64,000 bases of DNA from Gordius sp. MW1 (lineage: Eukaryota; Nematomorpha; Gordioida; Gordea; Gordiidae), in the NCBI GenBank assembly GCA_964036665.1, contig OZ038532.1, forward strand, positions 19,371,037 to 19,435,036, in the 5' to 3' direction. The translations under genes were made by a program, and so were the position numbers. Below, piece by piece: positions 36,205 through 49,010 of the stretch; within the stretch, counting starts at the first letter, position 1, and every line of letters begins with the position of its first letter. Under the pieces are notes generated by a model. It was not told the DNA's origin. It ran no database searches and saw only the letters and a list, made by a program, of their open reading frames with translations.

Positions 36205-39200
36205 TTATATTTCAACGTCGTAAGAATCTACTATGGGATTTGTGGATACTTCTTCCGAGTATTTATCGGCAGCGTCATTTGGGTCAGGTTGAATTTCAGA
36301 GTAATTTGAGAAGCTCGATACCGCTCGAGGTAGTTCTTGTAATAAATAGGAAGGGAACATGTCCTTTTTATTACCTCGGCCAGTCTCGGAGTCCATAATT
36401 CGTTTACCAGCGCTAAAACCGTTATTTTCGTCCCCGGCAAGCCCCACGATATCACCTAAATCCAAGCCCATCTCATACGGCTCTATAGGTTCTACGGGAT
36501 CGCTAACAGCTCCCCTTCCTGCGTATATTGCGTCACATAAATAAAGGTATAAAGAGTGGCGATTTAATAAAAAAAACCTTTAAAACCAATAACTGATCTT
36601 GATTTAGTAAAAATTTGGGACACGTCATATAATAAATTCCCTTAAGATCGTTTCTTAATTTTGGACTTTGCACGACACTAATGGAACTTTAAGATTCATT
36701 TTTATTGACCGAACAAAAAACAGCTATTTCTTTCCATTTTTACACATTTTTAAAAACAAAATTGTAACCATATTAGGGTAAGCAACGTTTAAGATCGAGG
36801 TCAGGCAGGAGCTTATAATTTTAAACTTCTTACCCATTACTCCGTGAGAACGCACGGCCCTGTAATCTAAACCTTGGCCACCGCCATAATAGTACATATC
36901 ATCGAGACTGTAAAAGGAATCCGAAGGATCGGCTAAATCATGTCCATTCATCAGTTCGAAAGCCAGCCTACAAACCTAGCAACGGTTCAAACAAAGTTAA
37001 ATCACGCCTTTCGAAAAATCAGCTATTAAATTTACTAAAAGCTATCAACAAATGCCCAATTATATGCCGATAAAGAATAGTTAGTGTTTAGCTGAAGGTC
37101 TTTAATCATATTGGATTTCCTCGTAGTAATGCAATGTCAATAATCGGGAAAATCTTAAAGGGACGCATAGAAACAGTTATGGGCGTAGCCAAGGGGGGCG
37201 GGGCAGGGAGGGACGGCTGCCCCCAAATATTAAAATTATGGCTAAAATTTCAAAAATGGATTATTTTGCCCTCCCCCTCTTATCCCAATGCAGGCTACGC
37301 CCATGGGAACAATGTAAGAATGTTGAAAAAAAGATTCATTATACTTGAGAAGAGAAGGTGCAAACCAAGTGATCGCACCTCGATAAAAAGTAAACGTCCA
37401 AGTAGATACCCGTCAAACCACCGGGTGAATAACGGGAAGAGGTGCCGGCAGAATTGGCCGCATCTTGATTTCCCAAAACTTCGTAATGAGGATATCTAGC
37501 ATAAAATAGAAAAATTTCAAATTGAACATGATGGACAAAGCGAGCCCATAAATTGCATAGTAATTAATAAACAACTCATACAACGGGGATATTTTTTCCT
37601 TATAAATATAACATACAACGCATTTGCCTAGCGGACAATATCTATTTTAAGCATAATTTGAAGTTTTCCGTGGATTACATTTATTAATGCCTTCATTTGG
37701 CAAATTTTGCATATGATATTTTTACACTTTTTAACGTCAAATTTGGCACAAATTATGACAAATTAGTGTAGTATCCTTGGAGCTGCAAAATGGATATTTT
37801 GAGGTCGGACCCACATTTTGGGATAATGTAAATTCAAAGTCCAGTCCTATAAATGAAAGACACAAAATTCGAGGCCCTGACCGTAATTAATATATAAATT
37901 ACCCGGGACTTGAAATGTGGGCGTCTATTTAAACGGTATTTAGAACGATAATAAAGTCAAGGTTAAATATCAATTCGACCTTTCAATTCTAGTAATTAAA
38001 AGAAGTAATAGATATTATGGGTATAACCATAGACTAGATAGACTGTTCATGCCATATGTTGCATATGGTTAATTGTGTGTCAAAATTTCCTCCTTTTTGA
38101 AGGTGCAACTGGTGCCTTTTAACCACGTATTTTGCCCTATAACAGTCAATTTACCTTCCTCACGAGTTTATAAATTAAAACGAACGTCAATAAATTAATT
38201 TTATACAAAATAGTGATGGCGCTATATTTTTAAACAAACTTTAATCGCAGTTGTTAATTTTTATGTATTGTTTAAATGATATTTATTTTAAAATGCTGTT
38301 TTTGATCTCTACCCAATTCAATATTTTTTTTATTTAACTTTTTCAGATTATTTAATTTGAGAAAATTACTGATTTCTATATGATCACCACTTTACCAGGT
38401 TCACATCAAAATGGTGGAAAAAAGGGTACACATTTTGTGCGTTGATGAGCAGTCTATCTAGTCTATGGGTATAACAAGCAAAAACTTTTTTCTAGTTTCG
38501 GCGAGGAGAGTAGCTTCATCCGTCGCTAGGTAGATGCGCCTCAAGGCAAATTTATCTTTAGCCCCTAAGCTATGCGAGGAGGCTTGGTACAAAGCGCTAG
38601 TTTCGTATAGCCTAAACCAATCTTCCACGTGCTTCATGTACTCGTCGATTTCGTGCCTACTAGCTTCCGTATCAATCTTGTCTGTACGCCTAACGTGAAC
38701 TCTGTGTCACAAATTAAATGAAATATTCAATTTTTCTCATACAAAATTAGCAAATGTGGTTTTAAACCCGACAATCAAACAAAAAACGAAGCTTAAAAGT
38801 TTAACAAAGTTAAATGAAATTATATCATGTCAATTTTAAGTTATCCACTCTCACCTAGTTAGTTGAATTTAATAATTAAGGACATTAGAAATCTTACAAA
38901 CACGAGCTTAACCAGAAAAGAAAGGGGGCACCCCCTTCCTCCCAAATATCCAAGATTGTTTAATGTTTTTGAAATTATTGCATTACCCACTCACCTTCAA
39001 ACATCATTACAAAACTCTTTGTTCCATCACTATCCCGAAATCAGGTAATGAAACATAATTAAAACGATTAAGCGCGTTTTTAATGTCTATTCAATAACAT
39101 TTACACAAATTTTGATCGGTTTTTCAATGTGACCTTTATAAGGAGACCACCTAGTTGATGGCAACAATTGGTTTAAACATTCATTTCCTTACTAAAAATT

Positions 39201-42200
39201 AGAACCTAATAATTATTTAAACCGTTTGCGACTTCAACATAATCAAAAATTCCAACCACATCTACCCCGCCCTGCTTTATAAAAATTAATTTGACTGACC
39301 CCACGATGGGCCGAGCGAAGGGTATTTGCCTCGAATCTACGAGCTTTCTAATTTTGGCCTTGAATTGGGGTTGAGGTCGGAGTAAGTAATTTACGAACTG
39401 TCCGACCCACCATATGTGTGGCCGACCATGAAAGAGAGCTATCAAGGGTGCCAGGTCGCCGGGCACGGCTGAGGGCAAGAAAGAGGATTTGGGTTGCATC
39501 ACGTCTACTATGGGCAAGGATAGAACTTGCGGTTCCACTTGCAGAGCCGCTTCATCGCCTGGCACGGTACAATAAATTGGCTATAATGATGGCCATATGT
39601 TCTTATTTCCCATATTTGGACTCTTACAATGGTTGCGCCCTTATTGGTCGTGTGATATTTTTGAGGAATTCTTAAACTCTAAGTAGTGTTGTATAAACGG
39701 CTGGGTATTGTTTGGTCGATCTTTGGTTGTAGTCGACTAAACATAGATAGACCAAAGATTTTTTGGTCTGTTTTTCTTAGTCGACCTTTAGGCTTAGTCA
39801 AAATTAGAAAAACAGACCAGAAACGACCGTTAGTCTTAGAAAAGCCCAATGGTCGCCCAAAAAATCCCAGCCATTTTACAACACTAACTGTAAGGATTAA
39901 AAGTTAGGACCAAACCTAGTCATTAACTATATCCACGAAAGCTAAAAAATAAATAAAACTGGAAAAATCATTCAAAAATGAGCGTTTTCTGGACTGGATG
40001 CTTTAGGGAAATTATTAAAATGAAAATTATGAAATCAAATTTTCAGGGGCTAAAAATAATGGAACCTTTCAATCGAAAAGGTAGTTAACTTACAACTACG
40101 AAAAAGGAAGAGAAAAAAAATTTAATAACGTATACCAAAAACTCAGGGCACCGCCAACCCACAATAGAAATCATACCCACATCCATTGGGGTCACGTAGA
40201 CCCCATCACTCATAATAACATTAACCTACCGCCCCAAGAATCTCGAGACTGACCGTCATCATCTTTACAAGTTTTGCTGATGGGTAAAAAATTGTGTTCG
40301 AATCCTTGGGGGTCGTACGTCCAGCTAGAACTACGCACCACTAAAACGCGGCGAGTGGCGTAAGCCACTATGAAACAGTAGACGGTGTGGTGTATTTGAC
40401 ACCCAAAACCACAGGCCTTACCCATATCACACACCAGCTTGCGGGCGGCGGAACAATTGGAAGGGTTCTATATAACGAGTCCAAGCCCACAAAAAATACA
40501 TAATTTGAAAAAAAAATAAATAGCCCATTTAACGCTGCCGCAATAAACTTAAAAGTATACTCTAATTAGCGCCATCTATAGGCAATTTTAATTATAGACT
40601 ATTTTGACTATATATCCCTATCTTTTTTAGCTTGTGACTCGAAAATGATAACAGACATATAACGTTTTCGCTCTCATTAGAGCTCATCAGTATGCCATGC
40701 TAAATTTCTAGTCACATTCTAAGCAAGATAGGTATTTATAAGGCTCAAATTTGATCTAACCCATTCCTATGGTGGTTAAGGAAACCTTCATAATTATGGT
40801 AGATAATAATTATTTTGTTATATCATATTCGAAATTAATAAATATATTGCGGGTTTAAAACATAATAAAGTCTCAAAAAAATAAACATTAGTTGTTTATT
40901 TTAACACTGTCTATTTGTGTTGTAACAACGGCTGGGTTATGTTTGGTCGATCTTTGGTTTAACTAAGACAACGGTCGACTCTAGTCTGTTTTTCAAATTT
41001 CGACTGAGCTTAGAGGTCGACTAAAAAAACAGACCATAGGTTTAGTCGACTAAAACTAAGGGTCGACCAAACAAAATCCAGCCGTTTTTACAACACTTCT
41101 ATCGATGATTCAGAAAGGTTCTATTCATAGACTAGATAGACTGCTCATGCCATATGTTCCATATGTTGTGTGTCAAATTTTCCTTCATTTTAAAGACAAT
41201 AACTGTTGTATTTCAACCATGTCATTTTGCTATATAACAGCCAATTTACCTTCCTCACTAGTTTATAAATTTGAACGAATCAATAAATTAATATTAAAAT
41301 ATATATGGCGCTATATTATTAAACAAACTTTCATCACAGTTTTTACATTTTTAATTTTTATGTATTGTGTAAATGATAATCATTTTAGAATGCTGTTTTT
41401 GATATTGTCGTAAATGTGAATACGTATATTTGTATATCATGTGCTACAGATTGTATTATTGCTATAATTATATATTTAAATATTGTAAGCCAAATCCGAG
41501 TTGGTAATTACCATATGTTTTTAATTTGAGCTTATAATTATCCTTTGTGTATTAGATTCCCAAACCCCAGCCCTAGTTATTACTTCTCCTAATCTATAAT
41601 ATATCATTATACCATCTTTATCTTTACTTAATAATGATTATCCTTAGATTAGATATGATTGATTTCTAATAGATATCCACCCAATTCAATATTTTTTTAT
41701 CTACCTTATAGGATTATTTAATTTACAAAAATTACTAATATCTATATAATGACTACTTTACCATGTTATCATTTGTATGGTGGATTTACTTGATTATGTG
41801 ATATGCGTTTAGCGACCAATTTCGAAAGCTTCGCATTCAACCGAGACTTCCAATGCCGGTCTGCAAGGCTTTTCATGACACGCAAATGACTGCTCGCGTC
41901 CCTAAAAATCGAAAAATAATTAACTAAATTTCAATTGAAATATTCACGAATTTTGTTAAAAAGTTATATTATTCAGCAGGTTGAAAACATTTAAGTAGGA
42001 TTGAACACAATTTAAAGTAAGATAACTTTGCGCACTCTCCCATGCAATTTCACATTTCTTATAATATGAATCACTCAAAGAACAATTAAATAGTGGAGGT
42101 GCAGGCAAATAATTTTAGTAATACTTGGATATTTCTGGAGGAAGAATCTGGGGTAAAAATTATATTCGCTTTGAGTAAGGTTCAGGTTGAAAGTTAAATG

Positions 42201-45200
42201 GATTTTGTAAAAATTAGGTTCAAGTCGGACCTAATTATTTAGTATAGTTTCTTATTTAGAAACAGTCCATCGGCGGTCGCCTAAGTTATATTCTCATATT
42301 TCCACGCTAATTTACATTAAAAGAATATGGTCGTAATTTAAAGAGCACCACAAAGCTAGTGTTGTAAAAACGGCTGGGTTTTGCTGGGCCGACCTTTGGT
42401 TTAAGCGACTATGAATAATAACAGACCAAAAAGGCGACTAAAACGAAAGGTAGACCAGGGAAAACCCAGCCGTCTTTACAAAACACTAATATGAAGCAAT
42501 GTCAATTCCACGTTATTATAATTAGAAAACCCCCAATTTTTCAAACATGGCGTGATAAATAAGAATCGGGACCATCATTTTATTACAGAATAGCGTCTCG
42601 GGTGTAATTTTCGGCGTGTCTCAATGATAACTTCAGCCCGGGCCCGGCCTCGGGGTGGGCAATGAGGTTGGGGAAGTGGGCGTCCACGTATTTACTCAAA
42701 TGCCACAACGTCTGTTGAGCCCGACGCCTGTGAACTTCGGAATCGGCTAGGAAATGTTTTCCCAATTCAAACTCCTTACTTTTTGCCGGGTCGGTCCCAG
42801 GCCCAGAAATGCCTTCGTTAGATTAAGGAAGTATATATATATATGTATATAAAGCTAGTCTATTTGCAAAGCGAACTAAAAGTTTTTTTACGGAATCAGA
42901 AGTCCACAGCCATTAAAAATCTCCACGGCAATTATGCAAAAATTACAAGTTGAAGAACGGATAACGGACGGACAACGAAAAGCGAGCCCATAAATTGCAT
43001 AGCAATTAATATATAATTTGCACAAATACATTAATAGGCTCTCATTTTTCCTACATTTATTTGAGGCAAAAACGAAAAACCAAAATGTATCTAATTATGA
43101 TCACACATTAAAAGTTTTAAATCTTCCAGAAGGGGGGGTTCATTTTTTTATTAGCCATTTCGCCTATGCTTATAAATGCGCTGACGATTTTAGGCGTCAT
43201 TCATTGCTTAAAGTACATATAATTTTAAAAATCATTAAACGCACAAAGTACACATTTAATAAATCAAAGCTATTTAACACTGTTTTGAATTATTTATTAA
43301 TACAAAAATTTCAAAATTTGCAGCGCGTATAGCATCTATAAAATCAGCTCTGATTTTTATTGGCCATTTCGCGCGCGAGACTCAAACTTTAAGAAATAAA
43401 ATGTGTATTATAAATTCCAAAAATAATTTAAAATATCGAATAATTTTTGAAGAAATTTGCTACAAAATCTGGTGTTATAAATTTAAGCTCCCCCAAAAAT
43501 TCAAAAGTCATAAAAATATCGAAAAAATCCGTCGAGATCCTCCCGCTTCCTCGCAATTGAACAAAAGTATTACAGTAAACTAATAATATTTTCGGGATAG
43601 AAAAACATTTTTTAATATAAATTTATAAATATTAAGAGTCAACCCAAAGAGGAATGTATTTAATCTTTTATAAATTAAATTTAAATTACTTAATTAATTT
43701 AATAAAATCTTTATGAAAAACATAGCAAGACAGTTTTGTACTGAAGGGTGGTAGCTATGTTATTATCGATTTACCCCTTACTAAAACGGAGAAGAAGAAA
43801 AGCGTATTCTTTTGAAGATGAATTTAAGTAGAGCATAGAACTTCAATTTAGTCTATTAGTCTATCCTAAACTTCACATAATACTACTTATCATGGGCGTA
43901 GCCAGGGGAGGGGGACAGGAAGGGGCGGCTGCCCCCCTCTAAATCCAACAATTTGTTGAAATTTATTAAAATTAGGGCTAAAATTTGAAAAAATGTTCTT
44001 TTTGCCCCTCTCTAAATCATTCGGCCTCCTTTAATTCCAATGCTGGCTACGCCCATGCTACTTATTGATTACATTACACGGTTCAACAAGAAAAATCGAC
44101 CGGCAAACAATTTACAGATTTCGGTAGAGTTTTTGGCGGTGAACGTGAATGTTTTTAGTATTTTTTTCCCTATACGTCAAGTTTTTGAAATATTTGCTGT
44201 CAAAGTTGCTAAACCCAGCAATTTTGGCGGTTTTCAAACGTCAATAACTCGCAGATTAATCGGTAAAATTTTTGATTTATAAATAAAGGGGAGAGGAATC
44301 CATTAAATCCTTGTTAATTTATTAAACATCAAATTATTATAAAAACAAACCTTTGTTTATACTTTATAAAACACAAATTAAAATAAAATTTAGTTTATAT
44401 ATGAAATCTGAGTCCAATTTATGGATATCATTTAATAAATTAAATTCTTTATTTGGCCAAAATAAATATTTAAGTTTTTAAAATTCTTTTCATGTCATTT
44501 AATAAATAGTTTTTAAATACAAATTAATTGCTATTCTATGTACTTTTTATTTATTAGTGATTTTTTTCTTATTTTATTTTTCAACGTTTTATATTTCTAC
44601 CTTTATAAACTAACTTTTTAAAATTTTTACTGCAAACTTTTGATAATTTATTATTAAATTTCTTTAAAAGTCCCCTTTTTTAATTTGTCTCTTCCAAACA
44701 TTAGTAATTTTAGTTTTAAATATTTCTCATAATTTTGTCAGTATATTGAAAATCTTGGTGTATTATATATATTTTTTGTTCCAATTCTATTTCTTTAATA
44801 ATGATTTTTATAAACTTTTTATCATTAATACACATATGAGAATATTATTTTTTTCTTATTTTATGTAAGGCCCTGCTTTGCAGATTAGATCCCCTAAGTT
44901 TACACAGGATGATTTGGTGCAGTGTTTTAAAATAATTTTGGATGAACATGCAAAATTTTTTAAATTTTTTTTTTAAATATATTAATGTTGACTTTACTGA
45001 ATTAAAAATATAACTAATGGACTATCAAGTTATACTTTAATCTAATATAAGTAAACTATTTTGATATTTTCCCATGTTTAGTCATCTGTCAATTCAAAAC
45101 TAAAAGATATCAAATGATGATATATACAGAAATAGAGATATAATTATATAACACATAAGAGAATAAGTCTTTCCCAATCCTTTTTGTAATTTGAAATATG

Positions 45201-45866
45201 AAATAAAACTAATTTCTTTTAATGTGAACTTTAACATCTTTAATAATTTTTGACTCATTAAAGTTATCATAAGTTATTTAAATGCATAAAACTTTTTAAT
45301 TCCATCAATGATTGCAAAGTTTAAAATGCTTCAAAAATTGCAACTAATTGCTATTTAAAAAATGAATATTAAATGAATTTCATATTGCATAAGATCTAAA
45401 CAAGCTCATTTAAAAATAATCAACAATTCTACAAATTTAAACAGAATTTTATGTGTCAAACAAGTATAATTAAATCAAAATTTAAAAAAACAGATAATTC
45501 CATAAAGCAGAAAGATCATAATTCTTTCTTATGTAGAATATTAAAATTTTAAATCTAATTATTTTATTTACTTGGATGCTCCAAAAAGTTGTTAGCTAAA
45601 TGATGATCATCATTACCAGTTTTATCAGAATTTTTCTTCCTTAAATGATTAGAGGGCATAATTAATATGTTTTACCTCCAAATTTGCATCATAGTAACAA
45701 GATCCCTATTTTGTTGCTGGAGTATTTTTAATTGATGTTTAGCAAATTCGAATTCCCTCGAATTTTCTGTAGTATAATCTTTATTTAGTCGAAAATAATA
45801 GAAAGCGTAGAAAAGCCAAACTATAAATATAACAATAGCAAAAAATTTTATTAAAGAAAAGCCCAT
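36205..45866 (-). CDS. FUT8: Alpha-1,6-fucosyltransferase (FUT8 type), at least 9 exons
   Basis: Exons on the minus strand, 5' to 3': 45866-45676, 42778 (or 42812)-42587, 41901-41790, 40467-40230, 39558-39300, 38701-38486, 37495-37345, 36975-36834, 36518-36205. All are GT-AG and phases join to about 604 residues (human about 575). The enzyme transfers fucose from GDP-fucose to the innermost GlcNAc of N-glycans in the Golgi. Residues 5-23 (IKFFAIVIFIVWLFYAFYY) are a signal anchor, then a coiled-coil stem (KHQLKILQQQNRDLV). Catalytic part: CGFGCQIHHTVYCF, LSLPIVDVMQP, IWWVGQFVNYLLRPQP, VHVRRTDKIDTEASRHEIDE (donor-binding Arg pair), RRIYLATDEATLLAE, LDVYFLSRCDHLVCTFSSQ and FYSLDDMYYYGG. The C-terminus (LGDIVGLAGDENNG, FPSYLL) matches the SH3 domain peculiar to FUT8. 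The acceptor of exon 2 is uncertain: 42778 keeps phase. Introns hold many MITEs and a solo LTR. Confidence 0.93.
37178..37305. mobile_element. hAT MITE (CATGGGCGTAGCC family), 128 bp
   Basis: Starts tatgggcgtagccaagg, ends ggctacgcccatg. Flanks gaaacagt and ggaacaat match partly. It lies in a FUT8 intron, 39 bp past the donor of the exon ending at 37345. Confidence 0.75.
38028..38467. mobile_element. hAT-like MITE (TIR CATAGACTAGATAGACTG), 440 bp
   Basis: Left end catagactagatagactg, right end its inverted copy cagtctatctagtctatg. Perfect 8-bp duplication GGTATAAC (38020-38027 and 38468-38475). It lies in a FUT8 intron. Its right duplication ends 11 bp from the exon end at 38486, so it nearly touches the splice donor. 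Confidence 0.9.
39679..39889. mobile_element. MITE (ends AGTGTTGTAAAAACGGCTGG), copy 1
   Basis: Left end agtgttgtataaacggctgg, right end ccagccattttacaacact, with gtcgac words inside. It lies in a FUT8 intron. Possible duplication AACTCTAA / AACTGTAA. Confidence 0.7.
40916..41099. mobile_element. MITE (AGTGTTGTAAAAACGGCTGG family), copy 2
   Basis: Left gtgttgtaacaacggctggg, right ccagccgtttttacaacac, with repeated tcgac words between. It lies in the same FUT8 intron as copy 3 of the CATAGACTAG-type MITE. Confidence 0.75.
41127..41785. mobile_element. Right-truncated CATAGACTAG-type MITE, split by a solo LTR
   Basis: Left end catagactagatagactgctc and an interior identical in plan to 38028-38467. 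The right TIR is missing, and similarity stops next to the FUT8 exon at 41790. A 266-bp LTR-like insertion lies at 41406-41671. Confidence 0.7.
41406..41671 (+). repeat. Solo LTR, related to the LTR at 16046/17358
   Basis: Flanked by a perfect 5-bp duplication GATAT (41401-41405 and 41672-41676). It contains atattgtaagccaaatccga, whose counterpart in the other orientation occurs in the 16-17.6 kb LTRs (tcggcttttggcttacaata). It starts TG but ends TA, so it is diverged. No interior is present, as expected after LTR-LTR recombination. Confidence 0.7.
42358..42486. mobile_element. MITE (AGTGTTGTAAAAACGGCTGG family), copy 3
   Basis: Left agtgttgtaaaaacggctgg, right ccagccgtctttacaaaacact. It lies in a FUT8 intron. 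Confidence 0.75.
43891..44057. mobile_element. hAT MITE (CATGGGCGTAGCC family), 167 bp
   Basis: Starts catgggcgtagccagggg, ends ggctacgcccatg. Perfect 8-bp duplication CTACTTAT (43883-43890 and 44058-44065). It lies in the first FUT8 intron. Confidence 0.9.
44058..45675. other. Remainder of the large first FUT8 intron
   Basis: Very AT-rich, long T and A tracts. No further exon recognised on either strand. Confidence 0.5.
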
Positions 45867-46258
45867 TATAAACTAGCTTGATATTTTAAAAAAATGCGGC
45901 GAACTGCTAATGTGCAGCTTTTACACGTTGCTACCACTCATCAAATTTTGTTCAAGATTCATCTTGGACCTCGTAAATAGAGTTTAATTTTTGATTATGA
46001 GTTCCATCTATATTCATCAAGGGCGTTCATAAAAAGTATTTGTAGGTGCGGGGGTAACAACCTCTCAAATTATAAATGTCAAATTTTGGATATTTGAAAT
46101 CGTTAGATTGCGATAGCCATTTCTATATAACTGCGTCATATATTCCAAAGTGTACCATGTTAAATAAAAACTTTCTTATTAATTATGTATAAATTATAAT
46201 CATTTGTTTTTTTTTGAACTTTTGATGATTCCGATCTAGGAATAGAATTGCATGGTCT

Positions 46259-48225
46259 CGGGCGCGTAGCCAGGATTTTATCAAGAGAGGGGGAATGCCA
46301 AAAAAGTTGCAATTTTATTTGTAATTAAAACAAAGATTAAACAACCAAAGATCGGTTTTGGGAAAGTTGGCGAGCAAATCAATTCCTTTTGTGGAAATCA
46401 TACCTAGCGCCTGAGGCTAGGAAAGAATGAACGACAGCTTGTAAGGACTGCAGTGGCGACCCTAGTCTGTGGTAATAACCCGTCTAGTATTAATGAGGGG
46501 CGGAGTGCTCCAAATTGGCTCCATAATTATATCTTTATAGCTAGGAGCATCGCTATCAACTCAGTTTCCCTTGATGATCCCCCGGATGAAGGATCTCCTT
46601 CTTTCGAACATCCTTCTGCGTCGCTGTCCCAAAATACAGATATGCCGGTAATTTAACAGTCCCTATACACAGGATTAGATAGTGATTCAATACCCCTTAT
46701 AAACGAACCATCAAATGATCCAAACTTTCAAAAAATTTTGAAACATCTCAAATGGTAATCGCACTCCCTTTCGCCTTCCCCTTGATTTACTCACTACCCG
46801 TCTACATCCCCATTCTACTCAATTCCCCTTTATTTTTAATGTCGCTAACAATGGTTTTAAACCTAGAATTAACCGGCGCGTCCCAGCCACAAACAATCTT
46901 ACTCTACGTTTTGTTCGGGCTATTCCACGCGTACACAATTATTGTTCAAATCATCAATTCGCATACAGTACGAAAAAACGCTCGAGCCATCGTTTCACTA
47001 ATGCATTTTATTCCCAAAGCACTTGGTTCTCCCCGTTAATTTGCAGATCTCATATTTTTCATAAACTTTATTGAATACCCAGTCTCCCTCAAATCCAACC
47101 CGTTTGCGAAACCATTGGCAATGGCTAACTTCGCAAGCAAGATGGATATGAAAAGCGCATTCTCCATCTCATTGGATTTATCCATTGCACATATGTTTGG
47201 TTTTAAGGTGGGACGAAAACAGTGACTTAAATGCGAGGGGGGGAACGGGAAATTCTCCCCCCCCCCCGAAAAAAATTATTTTAGATCTAAAGTTTATTTA
47301 TAGTTGTGCAACGTAACTGACCAAGTAAGACACTTATTAATTTCTATGCAATTTATTGGAATTAGCTCCCACTCCAGGTGAAGTTCTTGAAATATTATCG
47401 CTGGGAAAAAGAAAATATAAAATTATTTTATAATGACTTTCTTTTTTAATTTTAATGTTGAAATAAAAATGCCATAAAAAAGGGCCAATCCATTTAATCT
47501 GTTTTTTGACATAATATTTCTTTTATAATAGCTAATAATAGGTAAAGAAGAATTGTGATGTTGGGTAAAGATTACAATATTTTATAATCTGATAGGGCGT
47601 CCAAGGGATTCTTTGAACGAAATCCTTCTATAATTTATTTTCAATCGCGTTTCTGGCAAAACAATTAAAGAATTCGGAAGAAATATTATTTGGAAATTTG
47701 CCAAAACTTGTTTTTTGTCCAAAAACCGTTCATTTTTTTTGCATATCGAGGTTTCTTACGTTCAAAATCATACAACTTGGCCTTAGGTTCGACTACTATT
47801 ACTAAAGATTCTGCTAACTGTCCTCCTTGCTGAAGATCTAGGTCCTTTTTTGCAATTGCTTGCATAATATATTCAGATTGTCGTAGAGAAGTGAGCAAAG
47901 TTGCAGCTTCTGTTGCAACATCGTGATCATACCAGCTTGCTTCAATTTCTCATTATTTGGTTTCTCTTCCATTTCTGACAACATTTCAATTAAAACTTCA
48001 TGACGTTTAAATAGATTAAATGGATTGACACTTTTGTTAGCAATTCATGGGAAATTAGCTCCTATTCCAGATGACGCTGGGAAAAAGAAAATATGAAATT
48101 ATTTTATAATGACTTTCTTTATGTTTTATACCAGATTTCATAATTTTGATGTTAAAATAAAAATGTCATAAAAATTTTTGGAAATTTCCCCCCCCCCCCC
48201 CGGAGAAAATCCTGGCTACGCGCCT
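46259..48225. mobile_element. Composite repeat bounded by CAGGCGCGTAGCCAGG-type ends
   Basis: Left boundary gggcgcgtagccaggatttt, right boundary the inverted aaaatcctggctacgcgcctg. Flanking 8-mers do not match, so it may be two merged elements. Inside are a ~130-bp direct repeat (about 47360 and 48050, sharing cgctgggaaaaagaaaatat), G and C runs near 47240-47270, a broken membrane-protein-like frame, and a minus-strand fragment near 47880-48030 (RHEVLIEMLSEMEEKPNNEK) that I cannot place. Confidence 0.5.
46657..47224 (+). pseudogene. Unrecognised multi-pass membrane protein, broken frame
   Basis: From 46752 the plus strand reads LPFAFPLIYSLPVYIPILL, TILLYVLFGLFHAYTIIVQI and RKNARAIVSLMHFIPKAL up to an in-frame TAA at 47037-47039. 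The same frame then continues FADLIFFINFIEYPVSLKS and SISLDLSIAHMFGFK to a TGA at 47222-47224. An upstream stretch in another frame (SDSIPLINEPSNDPNF, near 46680-46735) probably belonged to it. Several hydrophobic helices are evident, and third positions are richer in C than in the surrounding sequence. It lies inside the composite repeat at 46259-48225, so it may be a captured host fragment or element cargo. Family unknown; no functional claim. Confidence 0.4.
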
Positions 48226-49010
48226 GGACGAAGAAAATATTCCTACATTGTGCTTTCCACGGGCGCTAGCTTTTCATCATTTGTCATCCAACAAATAATG
48301 TTAGATTTGTTAAAAATCGATTACAAAAACAAATTACAATGTATATTTGGACGATATACTTATACTCTATCTTAACTTCGCAGCAGTAAAAAACACCAAT
48401 TACTTTATCAAACTGCAAAGGAGTCTCACTATTAAATAAAACCACTATGTGACTCGCCAAAAAATTCTCATCTGGAAATCATCATCAATCCGACCAACCA
48501 CGAATTATCTATCAATAATAAGTTCTTTCGAAAGATTGACGCAACAAATTATAATCAGTAGCCACTTCGTCCTAGAAAAGAAAAAAACCCCATCCTTTGG
48601 TAACGCAAACCTGCCTAGGAATTTTAGCACATTACACAGACATGGTCACTGGTTGGACAAAAAATTTTCGCCCGCGTACAATCTTCTTTAGGGCTATTAT
48701 TCCATTTAACGCCAATCTTATGATTCAAAAGGCAATCACACTAAATTCATTAATGGGCCCTCTACATATGACTACAACCTTTGACAACTCAGCGTATGGT
48801 GATGCGTCTACTTCTTGTCATGTCTGCATGACGATGCGCACGAGATACGAGGAAACAGCGGGCCCTAGATCAATAATTGGCTCCGAAAGGTGGGCTAAGG
48901 ACGGAAGAAGGTTACCGAAGATTGGGTTGGTAGGGAAATGCAAGGAAACAGCAAAACAAGGCTATAAATCACTAATTGGCCCGAGAAACGTAGCGGAGAA
49001 CTAGAACTGT
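48226..49010 (+). pseudogene. Possible LTR-retroelement coding relic
   Basis: At 48250-48360 the plus strand reads STGASFSSFVIQQIMLDLLK then LQCIFGRYTYTLS, spaced like the Gypsy RT segment around the catalytic YxDD, but with the Asp pair lost. The following frames (48449-48691, 48597-49004) are open but unrecognised. Weak evidence; treat as a hypothesis. Confidence 0.25.

Noticed and set aside
36165-36544. Plus-strand frames at 36165 and 36359
   Set aside because: Antisense to the last FUT8 exon, which has clear homology on the minus strand.
39418-39675. Plus-strand 85-codon frame
   Set aside because: Antisense to the FUT8 exon at 39300-39558.
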